Source: Monoplex corrugatus
Taxonomy: Eukaryota; Mollusca; Gastropoda; Littorinimorpha; Ranellidae
Reading direction: 5' to 3'
Length of the DNA stretch: 64,000 nucleotides
NCBI GenBank assembly: GCA_030674185.1
Contig: CM060307.1
Coordinates: forward strand, 62,677,153 to 62,741,152
In this document: positions 31,655-42,780 of the stretch, piece by piece
How the letters are laid out: each line of letters opens with the position of its first letter
Numbering within the stretch: position 1 is the first letter of the stretch
Made by a program: the position numbers and the translations under genes
Notes under the pieces: model-generated
Databases searched by the model: none
Told to the model about the DNA's origin: nothing
What the model saw: the letters and a program-made list of their open reading frames with translations, nothing else

Positions 31655-33267
31655 ATCTTCAGGGACCACGACGCTGGGGTTCCACTTCAGGGAACCACGA
31701 CACCGGGATTCTTACCTTGAGGGACCACAACACTGGGGTTCCATTTTTAAGGACCTCGACACTGGGTTTCATCTTCAGGGATCACGACACAGGGGTTTCC
31801 ATCTTCAAGGACCATGACACTGGGGTTCCATCTTCAGGGATCACGATACTGGGGTTCCATCTTCAAGGACCACGACACTGGGGTTCCATCTTCAGGGAAC
31901 CACGACACCGGGGTTCTGCTTTCAGGGACCACAACACTGGGGTTCCATCTTCAAGGACCACAACACTGGGGTTCCATCTTCAAGGACCACAACACTGGGG
32001 TTCCATCTTCAAGGACCACGACACTGGGGTTCCATCTTCAAGGACCACGACACTGGGGTTCCATCTTCAAGGACCACGACTCTGGGGTTCCATCTTCAAG
32101 GACCACGACACTGGGGTTCCATCTTCAGGGACCACAACACTGGGATTCCATCTTCACGGACCACGACACTGGGATTCCATCTTCACGGACCACGACACTG
32201 GGGGTCCATCTTCAAGGATCACGACTCTGGGGTTCCATCTTCAAGGACCACGACACTGGGATTCCATCTTCACGGACCACGACACTGGGGGTCCATCTTC
32301 AAGGACCACGACACTGGGATTCTATCTTCAAGGACCACGACACTGGGGGTCCATCTTCAAGGACCACGACACTGGGGGTCCATCTTCAAGGACCACGACA
32401 CTGGGGGTCCATCTTCAAGGACCACGACACTGGGATTCCATCTTCAAGGACCACGACACTGGGGGTCCATCTTCAAGGACCACGACACTGGGGGTCCATC
32501 TTCAAGGACCACGACACTGGGGGTCCATCTTCAAGGACCACGACACTGGGGGTCCATCTTCACGGACCACGACACTGGGGGTCCATCTTCACGGACCACG
32601 ACACTGGGGGTCCACCTTCACGGACCACGACACTAGGGGTCCATCTTCACGGACCACGACACTGGGGGTCCATCTTCACGGACCACGACACTGGGGGTCC
32701 ATCTTCACGGACCACGACACTGGGGGTTCATCTTCACGGACCACGACAACGGGGATTCCATCTTCACGGACCACGACAACGGGGGTTCCATCTTCACGGA
32801 CCACGACAACCGGGGTTCCATCTTCACGGACCACGACAACGGGGGTTCCATCTTCACGGACCACGACAACGGGGGTCCCATCTTCACGGACCACGACGAC
32901 GGGGGTTCCATCTTCACGGACCACGACAACGGGGGTTCCATCTTCACGGACCACGACAACGGGGGTTCCATCTTCACGGACCACGACAACGGGGGTTCCA
33001 TCTTCAGGGTCCAAGACACCGAGCATCCGTCCTCGGGAACCAGGCCATGAGGGTTCCGTTTTCAGGGACCACGACGCCGAGCATCCGTCCTCGGGAACCA
33101 CGCCATGAGGGTTCCATCTTCTGGGACCACGACACTGGGGGTCCATTTTCAGGGATCCCGACACCGGTTTTCCGTCTTCAGGAACGTCATGGTTTTTCTT
33201 CTGAAACCACGCATGAGGATTTCATCTTAAGGGATCACGCCACGGGTATTCCAGCTTCTGGGAACAG
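31655..33267 (+). repeat. 29-bp minisatellite, about 54 copies
   Basis: The unit is GGACCACGACACTGGGGTTC plus CATCTTCAA. There are three variant zones: GGTTCC with CAAGG to about 32300, GGGTCC with CAAGG or CACGG to about 32720, and ACAACGGGGG with CACGG to 33010, then a diverged end. Because 29 is not a multiple of 3 and the unit has no stop in any plus frame, the ORFs rotate through three frames and reach almost 490 codons. Long minus frames are open too. There is no ATG near the left border. The right border reads GGGAACAG|GTGAAT, a possible donor. Treated as a satellite, not a gene. Confidence 0.95.
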
Positions 33268-33559
33268 GTGAATATAGGAGAGATCTTATGAGTGTAATAG
33301 CAATAATGATAAGGCGGTGAATCTTGACATACAAATCAAATCAAAATCCTTTCTGGATGTATCATCTCGAAATGTAATCAAGCAATTGTGGAAAAAACTA
33401 AGATGCCTAGGCAATAAAAATCCCCTTAAATATGACTGCAAATAAGTCCTAAACGTTGAATGCGAACAATCAACTGTGCAGCAGTATTTTATATTGTTAA
33501 AGAAGTGAAACCACCTCGACTGGTCACTTAGTCTGTAATTAGCGTAACGTTATATTCAG
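33268..33559. other. no gene recognised
   Basis: Nothing supported. Confidence 0.4.
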
Positions 33560-33895
33560 CCAGCCCCGACCCCTCCTCACCTGTAAATTCTGTGCTAGAA
33601 ATGCCCTCTTTTCTGTCATTCTTTGTTTCTGACCCGTTCCTTTGCTTTCTGTATTTCTTCCCTTTTTCTGCCTTGCTGGTCCATTCAAGTGTATGTGTTA
33701 GATAAAATCTGACGTCTTATCTTAGGACTGATAATTGGGTTTTTAGCTCAAGGGAAATCATCCGATGATATGCAGAAGCGATGTTGAGGTAATTTTTAAG
33801 CCTGTTTTAAGTGTTTTAGTGTCCTTAAGTGCAAATGTGTATTCTGATATTTTTAAATCCCCTGTGCGATAAATTGAAGTGGTCAACGCCAGGGG
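33560..33895 (+). repeat. dispersed repeat shared with 59620
   Basis: GCCTTGCTGGTCCATTCAAG, GGACTGATAATTGGGT and TTTTTAAATCCCCTGTGCGA match 59735-59935 in the same order. Confidence 0.75.
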
Positions 33896-33964
33896 CATCT
33901 CCTTTGAATCTGTGAATGCACTATGCGTACTCTTTTTCCCTGTTGAAGTTTTGTATTTTTTTTT

Positions 33965-34140
33965 GAAACGGTTAGAGGACTGATGTGGCTCTACACAGTC
34001 GGCTGGGCATTAAACAAAACTAACGAATAACTTTATTTTCAGGGAGCATGGCTTTGGAGAGAACGACACCACAAGCCATATTTTCAAGGACCAATGCCAA
34101 GGGGCCACGACTCCAGGCACTTCGACTTCGCTTGTCTTAG
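33965..34140 (+). repeat. exon-like dispersed module, copy 3
   Basis: GTGGCTCTACACAGTCGGCT, then CTTTATTTTCAG|GGAGCATGGC. The frame reads EHGFGENDTTSHIFKDQC. Same layout as 20656 and 21140. Confidence 0.55.
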
Positions 34141-34394
34141 TAAAGAAGTATTGATACGATGGAATGCAAACAGTTCAGTGTAACAAAATGAAAGGTATGA
34201 AAACTTTGGTTGGTTTTTAGACATGCTGAGAAGAGAATATCGAATAAAGTGCACTGCATATCATACGGCTTACGTACAAAGGCAAGGTTTTTGTTTGTTT
34301 TTGTTTTTTTTGTAGCGGAAACTCGTTTCCGTCCACAAAAGATTTCATCCGTTTACATCAGGCGTTTTTTCTTTTACTTTTGTCCTAAGCTACA

Positions 34395-34620
34395 TTTTCT
34401 CCGGTGCATGTCTGGTCTGCACTGTGCAGACACTGTTGCTGAATGGTCTGCGTGCTTCCTCCGTTAGTGGCCATGCTGGCTGCGAGTTTAATGTTCCAGA
34501 AGCCATCGAACAGAAACGGGTTTATGGCATCTGAAACGTGTGTGTTAATCTGCATGCACATGCACACGAAGCAGGTTCAGGCACTAACAGGTCTGCACAC
34601 ATATTGGATTGGAGAGATGT
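34395..34620 (+). repeat. dispersed repeat shared with 59335
   Basis: CACTGTGCAGACACTGTTGC and CACTAACAGGTCTGCACA match 59345-59510. Confidence 0.6.
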
Positions 34621-35219
34621 GAAAGATCTGATGGAAGTTGGACATTCTAGGCACTTGACCAGTGAGTCGTCAAACCTATCTTTGTCACAGCTTAACAATT
34701 GAGCCACATTTTGGCCAGATGGTTTGAACGTCGATCTGTTTAAAAATGCATCTTAGACGGTATCTTTCCTTTGTGGTAGAGCAATGTTCTACCAAATATA
34801 ACATTTGACGTCTGGTCGAGATTTTATGTTGTAATATGAAAAAATACCGAGTGTAATGGTAGTATATAGTCGTGATCGAGCTCAGACATTCGTAAAAGAC
34901 TAGAAGACTCGACGTGTGCTGCTTGAAATCTATTCAGCTCCTAATGTTAAACGATAGATCGAAAACGAGTTTAAGCGGAAGTGACCCGCACAATAACGAA
35001 ACTGAGGCACTTAGCGTCTGCTACAATACTATTCAGTATTACATCGAGGAAAACTTCTCATTTGCAAAACTAAACGAGGGATCGTCAAAACTTAGAATAT
35101 ACTAAATCAAAATAGAAAGTGACATTTCACAGAATTTAATACAATGTGAAATAGTTGCTAGAAATATCACCTGATGCCGGAGCTTGGAAGAGCAGGTCTG
35201 AACATCAGGGGATTGTGAG
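34621..35219. other. no gene recognised
   Basis: Nothing supported. Confidence 0.4.
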
Positions 35220-36650
35220 ACAAGATGGAGTGGTGACGGAAAGTTCACCATTGGCGAGCATACCATCATTTACAGTGGGAAAAATGCGTATACGAGGTTG
35301 CTGTCATACTGGATAAACAGCATGCTGCAGCACTGAAAGCTGTAACACAATGACCGATTGGTAACCGTTAAACTAACAAGAAACGTGAACGCTAAAGTGG
35401 GCGAATGTGAGGACAGTGTGGAAAAACCGCAATGAAAAAGAAGGTATTTTGCATCTTTCTGCCAGGCCGATGAATTGGACATTGGTAAACAACCTCTTTA
35501 AACAACATTGTCGTAGACAATATACCTGGAAACTCGAAAAAACGGACAACGACAAGAAAAAAAAATCGGATAAATTGCATCATGATAGGACGTGAACTAT
35601 TGTCCTAAGCTCGAAAACAAAACCAGGACCTGATTGTGACAACTATCACCACTCGCAACAAAAATTCGACACAAAGTTTACACACAAAACAAATCGAGCT
35701 GGCCCATAAATTTGATTTAGAGAAAATGATCGACATTACGTCTGATTTTGAGATCAAAGTCGGCAATCGTTTCGAGGCTCTTATCCAGGACTGGTCATGA
35801 AACGACCAGTATCCAGAAGAAATTTGGGCAGATATGAAGACCTCCACTGAAGTAAAAGAAGAAAAGTTCGGCAAAAAAAAGAAATAAAAAAGACAAGTAA
35901 AGTCCACAGCAAGGAAGTTATCGATCTAACCAAACAAAAAAACCAAGCTCGTCGAATTGGAAGAAAATGCCAAAAATTAGCGGTAAATTGAGAGCAAAAA
36001 TAGAGGGAAAAAATTGGTGGAGGAAGAATTTGCCAAAATAAATCAGCATAATGACTGCAGCAGGGATCTATTCAAACAGATAAAGTTCAATCCACAAAAT
36101 TTCGGCCCAGAAATGAGCTCAGTAACAGCAAGGAAGGCACCACACTGGCTGAACCAGGGCATAGTATGGATAAATGGAATATGGAGCAACACCTTTCAGC
36201 AGCAAATGGCCCTAAAAAGACAATTATGCCCTGATCTGAACTGTCCGAATCAGAACCTGAACCCCTTTTAAGTGAAACTAGCAGTCACCAAGCAGTTAAA
36301 AACAAGAATATCCGCAGGAATTTATAACATTTCTGAACTGTTGAAACATGGTGGAAAAGTTCTAAAAGCAATGCACCATCTTTGCTGTTAAATCTGGAAT
36401 ACGCATCAGTGGCCAACAGACTGGAAACTTAAAAATCTGTGATGCTTCACAAGAGTGGCAATGTCAAAAGATTGCAACAACTACAGAACCACTGCCCTAA
36501 TCAGCCACGCCAGTAAGATCCTGTTCATAATTATTCTCAACAGATTGAAGCCCAAGATAGAAGAAATATCTGACCGCCATGCAGGCTACAGATCCAACAG
36601 AGGCACAATTGACATGCTCTTTGTGCTACAAATACTCAGAGAATAAAAAG
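35220..36650 (+). mobile_element. RTE-like LINE, endonuclease to RT start, heavily decayed
   Basis: Fragments in order: YEVAVILDKQHAAALKAV and AKVGECEDSV (endonuclease), FDLEKMIDITSDFEIKVGNRF-like linker, EEEFAKINQHNDCSRDLF, and the RT N-terminus NNYRTTALISHASKILF followed by AGYRSNRGTIDMLFVLQ. Many stops and shifts. It breaks off at about 36650, before the RT catalytic core. Confidence 0.75.
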
Positions 36651-36854
36651 CACTGAAAAAGCTTTTGTCACCTTCAGCGTCATTCATCTCCACCTCCAGG
36701 TCAGTATGGATGTGACATTGGTTACTACAGGAGATGGGAATAGGAGAGGGGATGTTCAGACTTGGCTTTACATAGGAACACAAAACGTATGTGACAGGCC
36801 AGTATTGAATTACGTTGTGTAATACCTTTTGCAAGTGCTAGAGAGACCAGACAG

Positions 36855-37120
36855 AAATCTATATTAGTTCATTAAAAACTCGTCCTTTATTGTGTCCTCT
36901 GCTCTGTCACGCATCCCTCAGCGGTTCAGTGCTGCACCGCAGTGACGTTTGACGACTCTGGCTCCAAAATGTCGTTACTCAAAAAAATTATAAAGATCCA
37001 TTTTCCTCTTAGCAATTCTAGTAACTATAAGCCTGTGGAATACCTGGTGCTTGTCAGTGTACACACTGCAGGTCTGAATGTATTCGTACTCAGAACTCGT
37101 GCAAGTAGTCTGGCCTGACC
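36855..37120 (+). repeat. dispersed repeat related to the 24-27 kb units
   Basis: TCCTCTGCTCTGTCACGCAT and GTGTACACACTGCAGGTCTG match phrases in the 24150 array and at 39598 and 23470. Confidence 0.5.
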
Positions 37121-37499
37121 ATATATTTATAAATTAAGGCTCTGACGCTAGTCCACAGGAGAGAGAAGTGTAGGGCAAGTACTATCAAGTAGGTTTCAAG
37201 GTAAAATTTAAAGCAAAATACACGAAAATATATAACTAGTCCTAAGGCTCTCAGAGCAATGTATAAAGTTAGGAATTTGCCATAGAGATATTGGTGGCAT
37301 ATGCATATAAATGCCTGTTCGTGAGTTTTGTTTGGGAAATTTTGTATTACCATGTTTTTGAATAAAATATTGAATTACTTTAAAAAAGATCTGAAATGTA
37401 ATGGGACTGAAGACTTGTTTCGTAGTTTTATAGCGAACTTTCCAGCCGAGACAAGTGACTGATCTATGCAAACTGACCAATTCTTTGATTGGACTACGA

Positions 37500-39020
37500 A
37501 TAGGTGCAATGAAGCTAAAGATGCTTGGCTGGAAGCAAAGTGCAAAGAAATAGATGACTGACACAAAACAGATCCTCAAGGTATGTGCAGAAATATTGAA
37601 GAAATTGGCCACAGGAAAAAGACATGCACATCAACTGGTTGCTTAAAATCGAAAGACAATAATACGCTTATCGTGGAAAAAGACAAAATATTAGATGGGG
37701 AGAGTACATTAAAGACCATTTTATCGACGACAGAAACGAAGATATTATAAACGTTAAAGGGCCACCCATAATGAAAGATGAATTTAGAGCAGCATTGAAA
37801 AAGATGAAACCGGGAAGAGCTCCAAGACCAGACAATATTGGACTATAATGTGAACTCCATCGTACGGTCAACTTGATGAATCGTGTAGCAAAAATCCTAA
37901 TAAGAATAATCACAAGGAAAAGAATCAAAACAGAAATGGCGGAAGAATAGTGGATTTGTCCAATGGAAAGGAACTATTGATTCCAGATACATTCTAAGAG
38001 AGAGGTCGGTCGATTTGAAAAATGGATTTATACTTGCGCTTTGTCGACCATACCAATGTTTTCGAACGGGTACATGAATAATTGAACAACCAACTAGAAA
38101 GGCTCGATATTGATAGAAAAGATCCAAGAATAATCAAAAACATGTATTGGAAACAAACAGCAGCAATGAGAATCGAAAAGACACAAATTCTTTCCAAAAT
38201 ATCGAAAGCGGGGTCATGCAGAGTTGTGCTCTTTCACAAGATTTTTTTTCTCTTAAAGGCAAAACTATCATGAGTGATCTTCCTGGGATAAAGGTTGGAG
38301 GAAAAACGATAACAGTCGTTATGCAGATGACACCTTGCTAACTGAAGAAAATCCAAGGGACCTACAAAAAACCTTTGAATATAATAGAATAGAAATAGCA
38401 AAAATAAATGGTTGGAGCTAAATAGCAAGAAGACTGAAGTAGTCATGGTAATCGGCAAAAAATGCAAAATAACAGCAAACGGCACAACTTTGAGAGAGGT
38501 CAAGTTCAACAGTCTGGGAACAGTCATCTCACCAGTACGGCAGATGCACATCAGAAATAGCCAGCTGAATCAGCAAAGCCAAAACAGCATTAAGGAAGAT
38601 GAAAAGCATCCTTACCAACAAATGCTTATCAATTAAGATCAGGAAGAGAATGTTTAATAGAACCGGTATGGTTGTGAGGCGTGGACAGTCGACACGCAAA
38701 TCTTGAACAAGATCGAGGCAACCGAAATGTGGTTTCTAATAATTTGAGAGTTCATCGACAGCAAAGAAAACCAGTCTTGGAGGCAGGCAAAGATTGATAA
38801 AGATTAGGAAAATACAAGCAACATTCGTAGGCCATTTTATGAGTGAAAGGGGATTAAAGAGCACCTGGTCACAACAGGAAAGCTGGATGGAAAGAACACC
38901 AGGTAGACCCAGGGAGAAAATATTGGACTTGCAAGGTGGCTGAGGGCAGACGGTGGAAGGGATAGATGAATATTGAGGGCCATGATCGCCAACGCTATGC
39001 GGCAGGGCACATGATGATGA
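37500..39020 (+). mobile_element. RTE-like LINE, RT to 3' end, decayed
   Basis: Reads EAKDAWLEAKCKEID, PPIMKDEFRAALKKMKPGRA (RT entry), ERLDIDRKDPRIIKNMYW, a decayed RQGC-like segment, ELNSKKTEVVMVIGKK, EATEMWF, and ends near NAMRQGT with a (GAT)n tail at 39012-39027. Family as at 2-832. Shifts and stops throughout. Confidence 0.8.
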
Positions 39021-39027
39021 TGATGAT

Positions 39028-39320
39028 TGGCAATTGTTGATCCGGAGGTGGCCTGTGAAGCAAGGACGGCTCGCCCACTCCGCGAGTAGGGCAAACGTGA
39101 GTTGGAGCAACTGTTGAGTTGAAGGTCGCTTGCGCGTTTCTCGTTTTCTTAAATCCTCTGTTGTACGTCTAGTCTCTGCTGCTCTTGCTCTGATGGTAAG
39201 CTTTTCTTGCCAGTTCAGTCGTCTTCCAGATATTGGGGTCAATGCCCAGGTCGTTGATGGATACTTCGAGTGAATTTTTAATGCGTTTCTTTTGGCCACC
39301 AACTGAGCGCTTCCCCTGAG
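39028..39320 (-). mobile_element. second RTE-like LINE family, C-terminal end
   Basis: The minus frame reads GKRSVGGQKKRIKNSLEVSI, NDLGIDPNIWKTTELARKAY and a decayed zinc-finger end SGRAVLASQA. This is typical of RTE-like elements with a C-terminal Cys/His motif. Its 3' end abuts the (GAT)n tail of the preceding plus-strand copy. Confidence 0.65.
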
Positions 39321-39790
39321 TGTACAGTGAAATGAATGACATGGATTGGATAGCTGCCATGTCCTTACAGTGGAGCTTTTCAGTGGATGGGTGCAGAGCT
39401 GGAGGTATCGCAGGATGTTTCCGGAATTTATCACGGGATGTTTTGGGAATTTCTGTCTTAATGTTTACACAAAAGCATGCCACAAGCCCTGAGGGCCCCA
39501 GGGTTTGTTCTACTGTTTTTGTATGACTTTGGATACACTGTTCTTTGGCAAAATTAATTTTTAATGAAGAAAAATACTTTAAAATTTACGTCATCTTGTG
39601 TCCTCCACTCTGCCGCACATCCCTCTGATTGTCTGACGTTTTCAGTCATTTTCGTGAGGCAGTATGGTAAAGTGACAGGCTTTCCATCGAGTGCCTGGAT
39701 TGGACAGGGATTGTTCTCTGCGACAGAGCCGTGGTCTAGGTGTTCGTCTATTGGATAAAATGATAAACAGAGGATTAATTTGGAGCGTAT
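39321..39790 (+). repeat. dispersed repeat related to the 24-27 kb units
   Basis: GATGGGTGCAGAGCTGGAGG, AAGCCCTGAGGGCCCCAGGG and a CTCTGCCGCACATCCCTC phrase correspond to the fixed block of the tandem units. The right part has a tRNA-like GTGGTCTAGGTGTTCGTC. Confidence 0.65.
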
Positions 39791-39929
39791 ACGTGGCGCT
39801 CTGCAGTTTTGAAAAAGGAATTATATTTTCACCAGGACAAGGGAAAACTGGGTGGCGCAGTATTGTGGCCAGAGCAGCTTGTACTTGACTCTATATGGAA
39901 CAATTCGTTGCGACGAAAATCGATACAAT

Positions 39930-40674
39930 ACGTATACCCTGGAATAAAGGTTGGAGGAAAAATAACGTTAGTTACAAAGATGACACCGTGCTAATCGCAG
40001 AAAATGAAAGGGACCTACAAAATCTTGTGAAGATAATAGAAATAGAAAACGAAAACGAAGAGTTGGAACTCAATTTAAAAAAAAATGTCATGGTAATTGG
40101 CAAAAAAACATGAAATGCCCTCAAGCAAAATAACAGCAAATGGCACAACTTTGAGACAGGTTGATAAATTTAACGGTCATCTCGCCAGACGGCAGATGCA
40201 TATCAGAAATAGTTGTTGGTAAGAATGCTTTTCATCTTTTTGAACGCTGTTCAGGCTTGGCCGATTCTGCTGGCTATCTATTAACATCAGGAAGAGAGTT
40301 CTTGAGTGTTGTATCGAACCGATAATGTTACTCGGTTGTGAGGCGTGGACAGTCAACAAGCAAAGCCAGAGCAAGATTGAGGCAGCCGAGATGTGGTTTC
40401 AAAGAAGAATGTTGAGAGTTCCATGGACAGCAAAGGAAACAAATGAGTTTTGATGGAAGGAGACACAAGATCATTGATAAGGAAGTAGAAAAAGACGAGC
40501 AACATTTATAGGCCATTTCATGAGGACAAGGGAATCGGAGCATCTGGTCACAACAGGAAAGGTGGAGTGAAAGAGAACACCAGCCAGACCCAGGAAGAAA
40601 ATGTTTGACGGACATGCAGGGTGGCTGAGGACAGAGAAGGTGGAAGATGTGCTTGCGGCGACAAGGGATAGGTG
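39930..40674 (+). mobile_element. RTE-like LINE copy with 65-bp inversion, part 1
   Basis: Reads YPGIKVGGK, DDTVLIAENERDLQNL, the ELELNLKK region, then an inverted 65-bp block, then AEMWFQRRMLRVPWTAK-like and ATRDRC. It continues at 41548 after an insertion. Shifted and dead. Confidence 0.85.
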
Positions 40675-41539
40675 TATCACGAGGGTTGTTTCTCCTCCAT
40701 CTATCACGGGATGGAATTTTGGGTTTTGTTTTAGAATTTGGGGGATGGTTGTGTGTGGTTGCCATTCTGTATAGAGATCACACACAACAAAAAGAAGGGA
40801 GAGAGACGAGTAGAAACGCACTAAGCATACTAGCAATAAGTTTCAAAAGCAGTCCACACATAGCATTACAATTCTTTAATTATACATTCAACTGAAAGCA
40901 TGACCATTCATCCTCTTATTCTTATTTGCCTACGTCCTAAAGCAATCCTACTTCTTTGCTTATCAGCCCATTGAAATAAAATACCAACATACCTTAACTA
41001 CATGTTTCTGGCAAAGGCTCAGCACCTCTGCCAAGTTGAGTGGCCCATCTAACACAACTGTGACTGACTGACCGTTCTGTCTCTGTGGGTCTGTATTCCC
41101 CCCTGTGTTGTTTTCCTGTTTCATTTATAGAGCGTGGATCAGAACACGCCGGGGCTCTGACCCAGCCTGTCTTAAGATGACCTTCGAGAAAGTTCTGTAC
41201 TTGAGAATGCATGAAGGAGGGGTTGACGTGGACAAGCACAGGCCAGACCCTGTCCACTGAAACAATGGACCGCTGTCTTTTCACTGGGGTGATCTTTGAA
41301 AACGTCCCAGCAGAGCTGCGTTTACAGATGGCTCTGTTGGTTTACTGTCTCGTTTACAGTCTACGTAAGTGTGAGAACGGCTGTGCTGCCCGATGCTGGA
41401 GTACACTGAAGTACCCGTAAGAGCCTGTTTCTACTTGAGGGGTTGTACATTCATTAATCCTAAGCTAAGCTACGTTGTCAACATCTTGGCTCAGACTGAA
41501 GTACATGTATGGGCCTGTTTCTACATGAGTCATTTCTGC
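40675..41539. mobile_element. unclassified 865-bp insertion with 8-bp target duplication
   Basis: GATAGGTG flanks it at 40667-40674 and 41540-41547, and the interrupted LINE reads straight on across it. No inverted termini or poly(A) tail were seen. Its right part has a duplicated CTGAAGTAC...CCTGTTTCTAC phrase. An exon-like stretch after TTTCATTTATAG at 41115-41126 reads KMTFEKVLYLRMHEGG, unrecognised. Confidence 0.65.
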
Positions 41540-41605
41540 GATAGGTGCATGTGGAGGGCCATGATCGCCAAGGCCATGCGGTAGGGCACGTAATGATGAT
41601 GACAT
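41540..41605 (+). mobile_element. RTE-like LINE copy, part 2 (last codons and tail)
   Basis: Continues DRCMWRAMIAKAMR and ends GGGCACGTAATGATGATGAC, the family 3' end. It belongs to the 39930 copy. Confidence 0.8.
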
Positions 41606-41727
41606 ACAGAAAGGGGCTATTTTTTTTTTCAACCGTTCCGTTTTGATTCTCTTTGCGGGCATTTTTGTTACATCTTTTTAGAACAATTTGCAAGCTATAA
41701 TTTCCTCTGATGTCATTTAACATAAAT

Positions 41728-41900
41728 TTAAGTTGAAGCTAGTTGAATGACACGGCAGCATAGTTTACTTAAGTCTCGCAATCTCCTAACAAAGCGATGA
41801 TAGCATAGCCAGTTTCTCGTCTCCCTTGTCCATGTTCGACTTTTCCGTCAGTTTTTTTTGTTTTGTTTCCTCTGTTAGATTTTTTTTTCTAGAATTCAGA
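41728..41900 (+). repeat. dispersed repeat shared with 27856
   Basis: GTTGAAGCTAGTTGAATGAC and ACGGCAGCATAGTTT. See 27856. Confidence 0.55.
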
Positions 41901-42535
41901 TCTGCAGCAAGGTGCTTTTGAGGTTTAAGAGCACTTTTACTCGGCCCATGAAATGCGTATTGCATGAAAAGATCATTTTTATTGGTTTAAGAAGACACTT
42001 TTGCAGTGTCTTGCTTGCAAAAAGGGAAAAGGGGGTATTTTTCAACGTTCCTTTTTCCCATGTGCTGCTGTACTTGTCACAGTTAAAATACCAAGCTTTA
42101 GCCATTGTCGGTCATCACAAAGTTTTAAACTAATCTTAAGTAAGATTCGTGTGCAATGACATATTTATGAATCCTGGCCAATGCCTAACCTAATAAAGAT
42201 TTGGACAGTTTACTGCTCTCAGAAAATTTTACACACGCTAATTCTAATCACGCCGTGTGATGAAAAAGAATAGGCAATCCCACGTCTACCTAAATTGCTG
42301 GCGAGGTAAAGACATGAAAAAGAAGAAATGGGTGGGTGCAGAATTGAAATTTCTGTGATGGATGAGTCATTTTCATTGACCTGACTGAAGTCTACTAAAA
42401 GTGAATTTGTGCACCTTATCAGATGATTGAGGTAAAATCTGTTTCAACACTTTAAGAACTGTTTTAGGAAATGTGCATCTTCTGATTGCATGAATCGCGT
42501 GGTCGCTGAGGGCTTTAAGAAACGCAGCAGCAGAC
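41901..42535. other. no gene recognised
   Basis: Nothing supported. Confidence 0.4.
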
Positions 42536-42539
42536 AGGA

Positions 42540-42780
42540 TTCTTGATTTGTCTCAATGTTCTGGCAACAAACAGGTGAGGCATACACTGAGATTGGTCCA
42601 GTTTCCCGGTGATGACCTTTTCCAGGGTGTTCTGAAGGATGGTCTTGGTGTCATGGCGGTTGACATGATCAAACCATGCGAGCTTTCACAGTTGTCAGTA
42701 TTGGTTCACGTGGGCCCACAAAGCTCCGGAGCATAAATCGGTGTTGCAGACGGTAGGTAGCCATAATGGAGGTGTGGGAT
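42540..42780 (-). mobile_element. LINE C-terminal relic
   Basis: The minus strand reads TVKARMV, a decayed HVNRHDT, and KTILQNTLEKVITGKLDQ. This resembles the WFGHVTRHD...KTILQGTLEGG segment of RTE-type LINE C-termini. Short and decayed. Confidence 0.5.

Noticed and set aside
31639..33271. Nearly 490-codon ORFs in overlapping plus frames
   Set aside because: They arise because a 29-bp unit without stops is open in every frame. No ATG-based start or outside homology; the array is treated as a satellite.
40994..41284. 96-codon minus-strand ORF
   Set aside because: No recognisable domain; it lies within an unclassified insertion.
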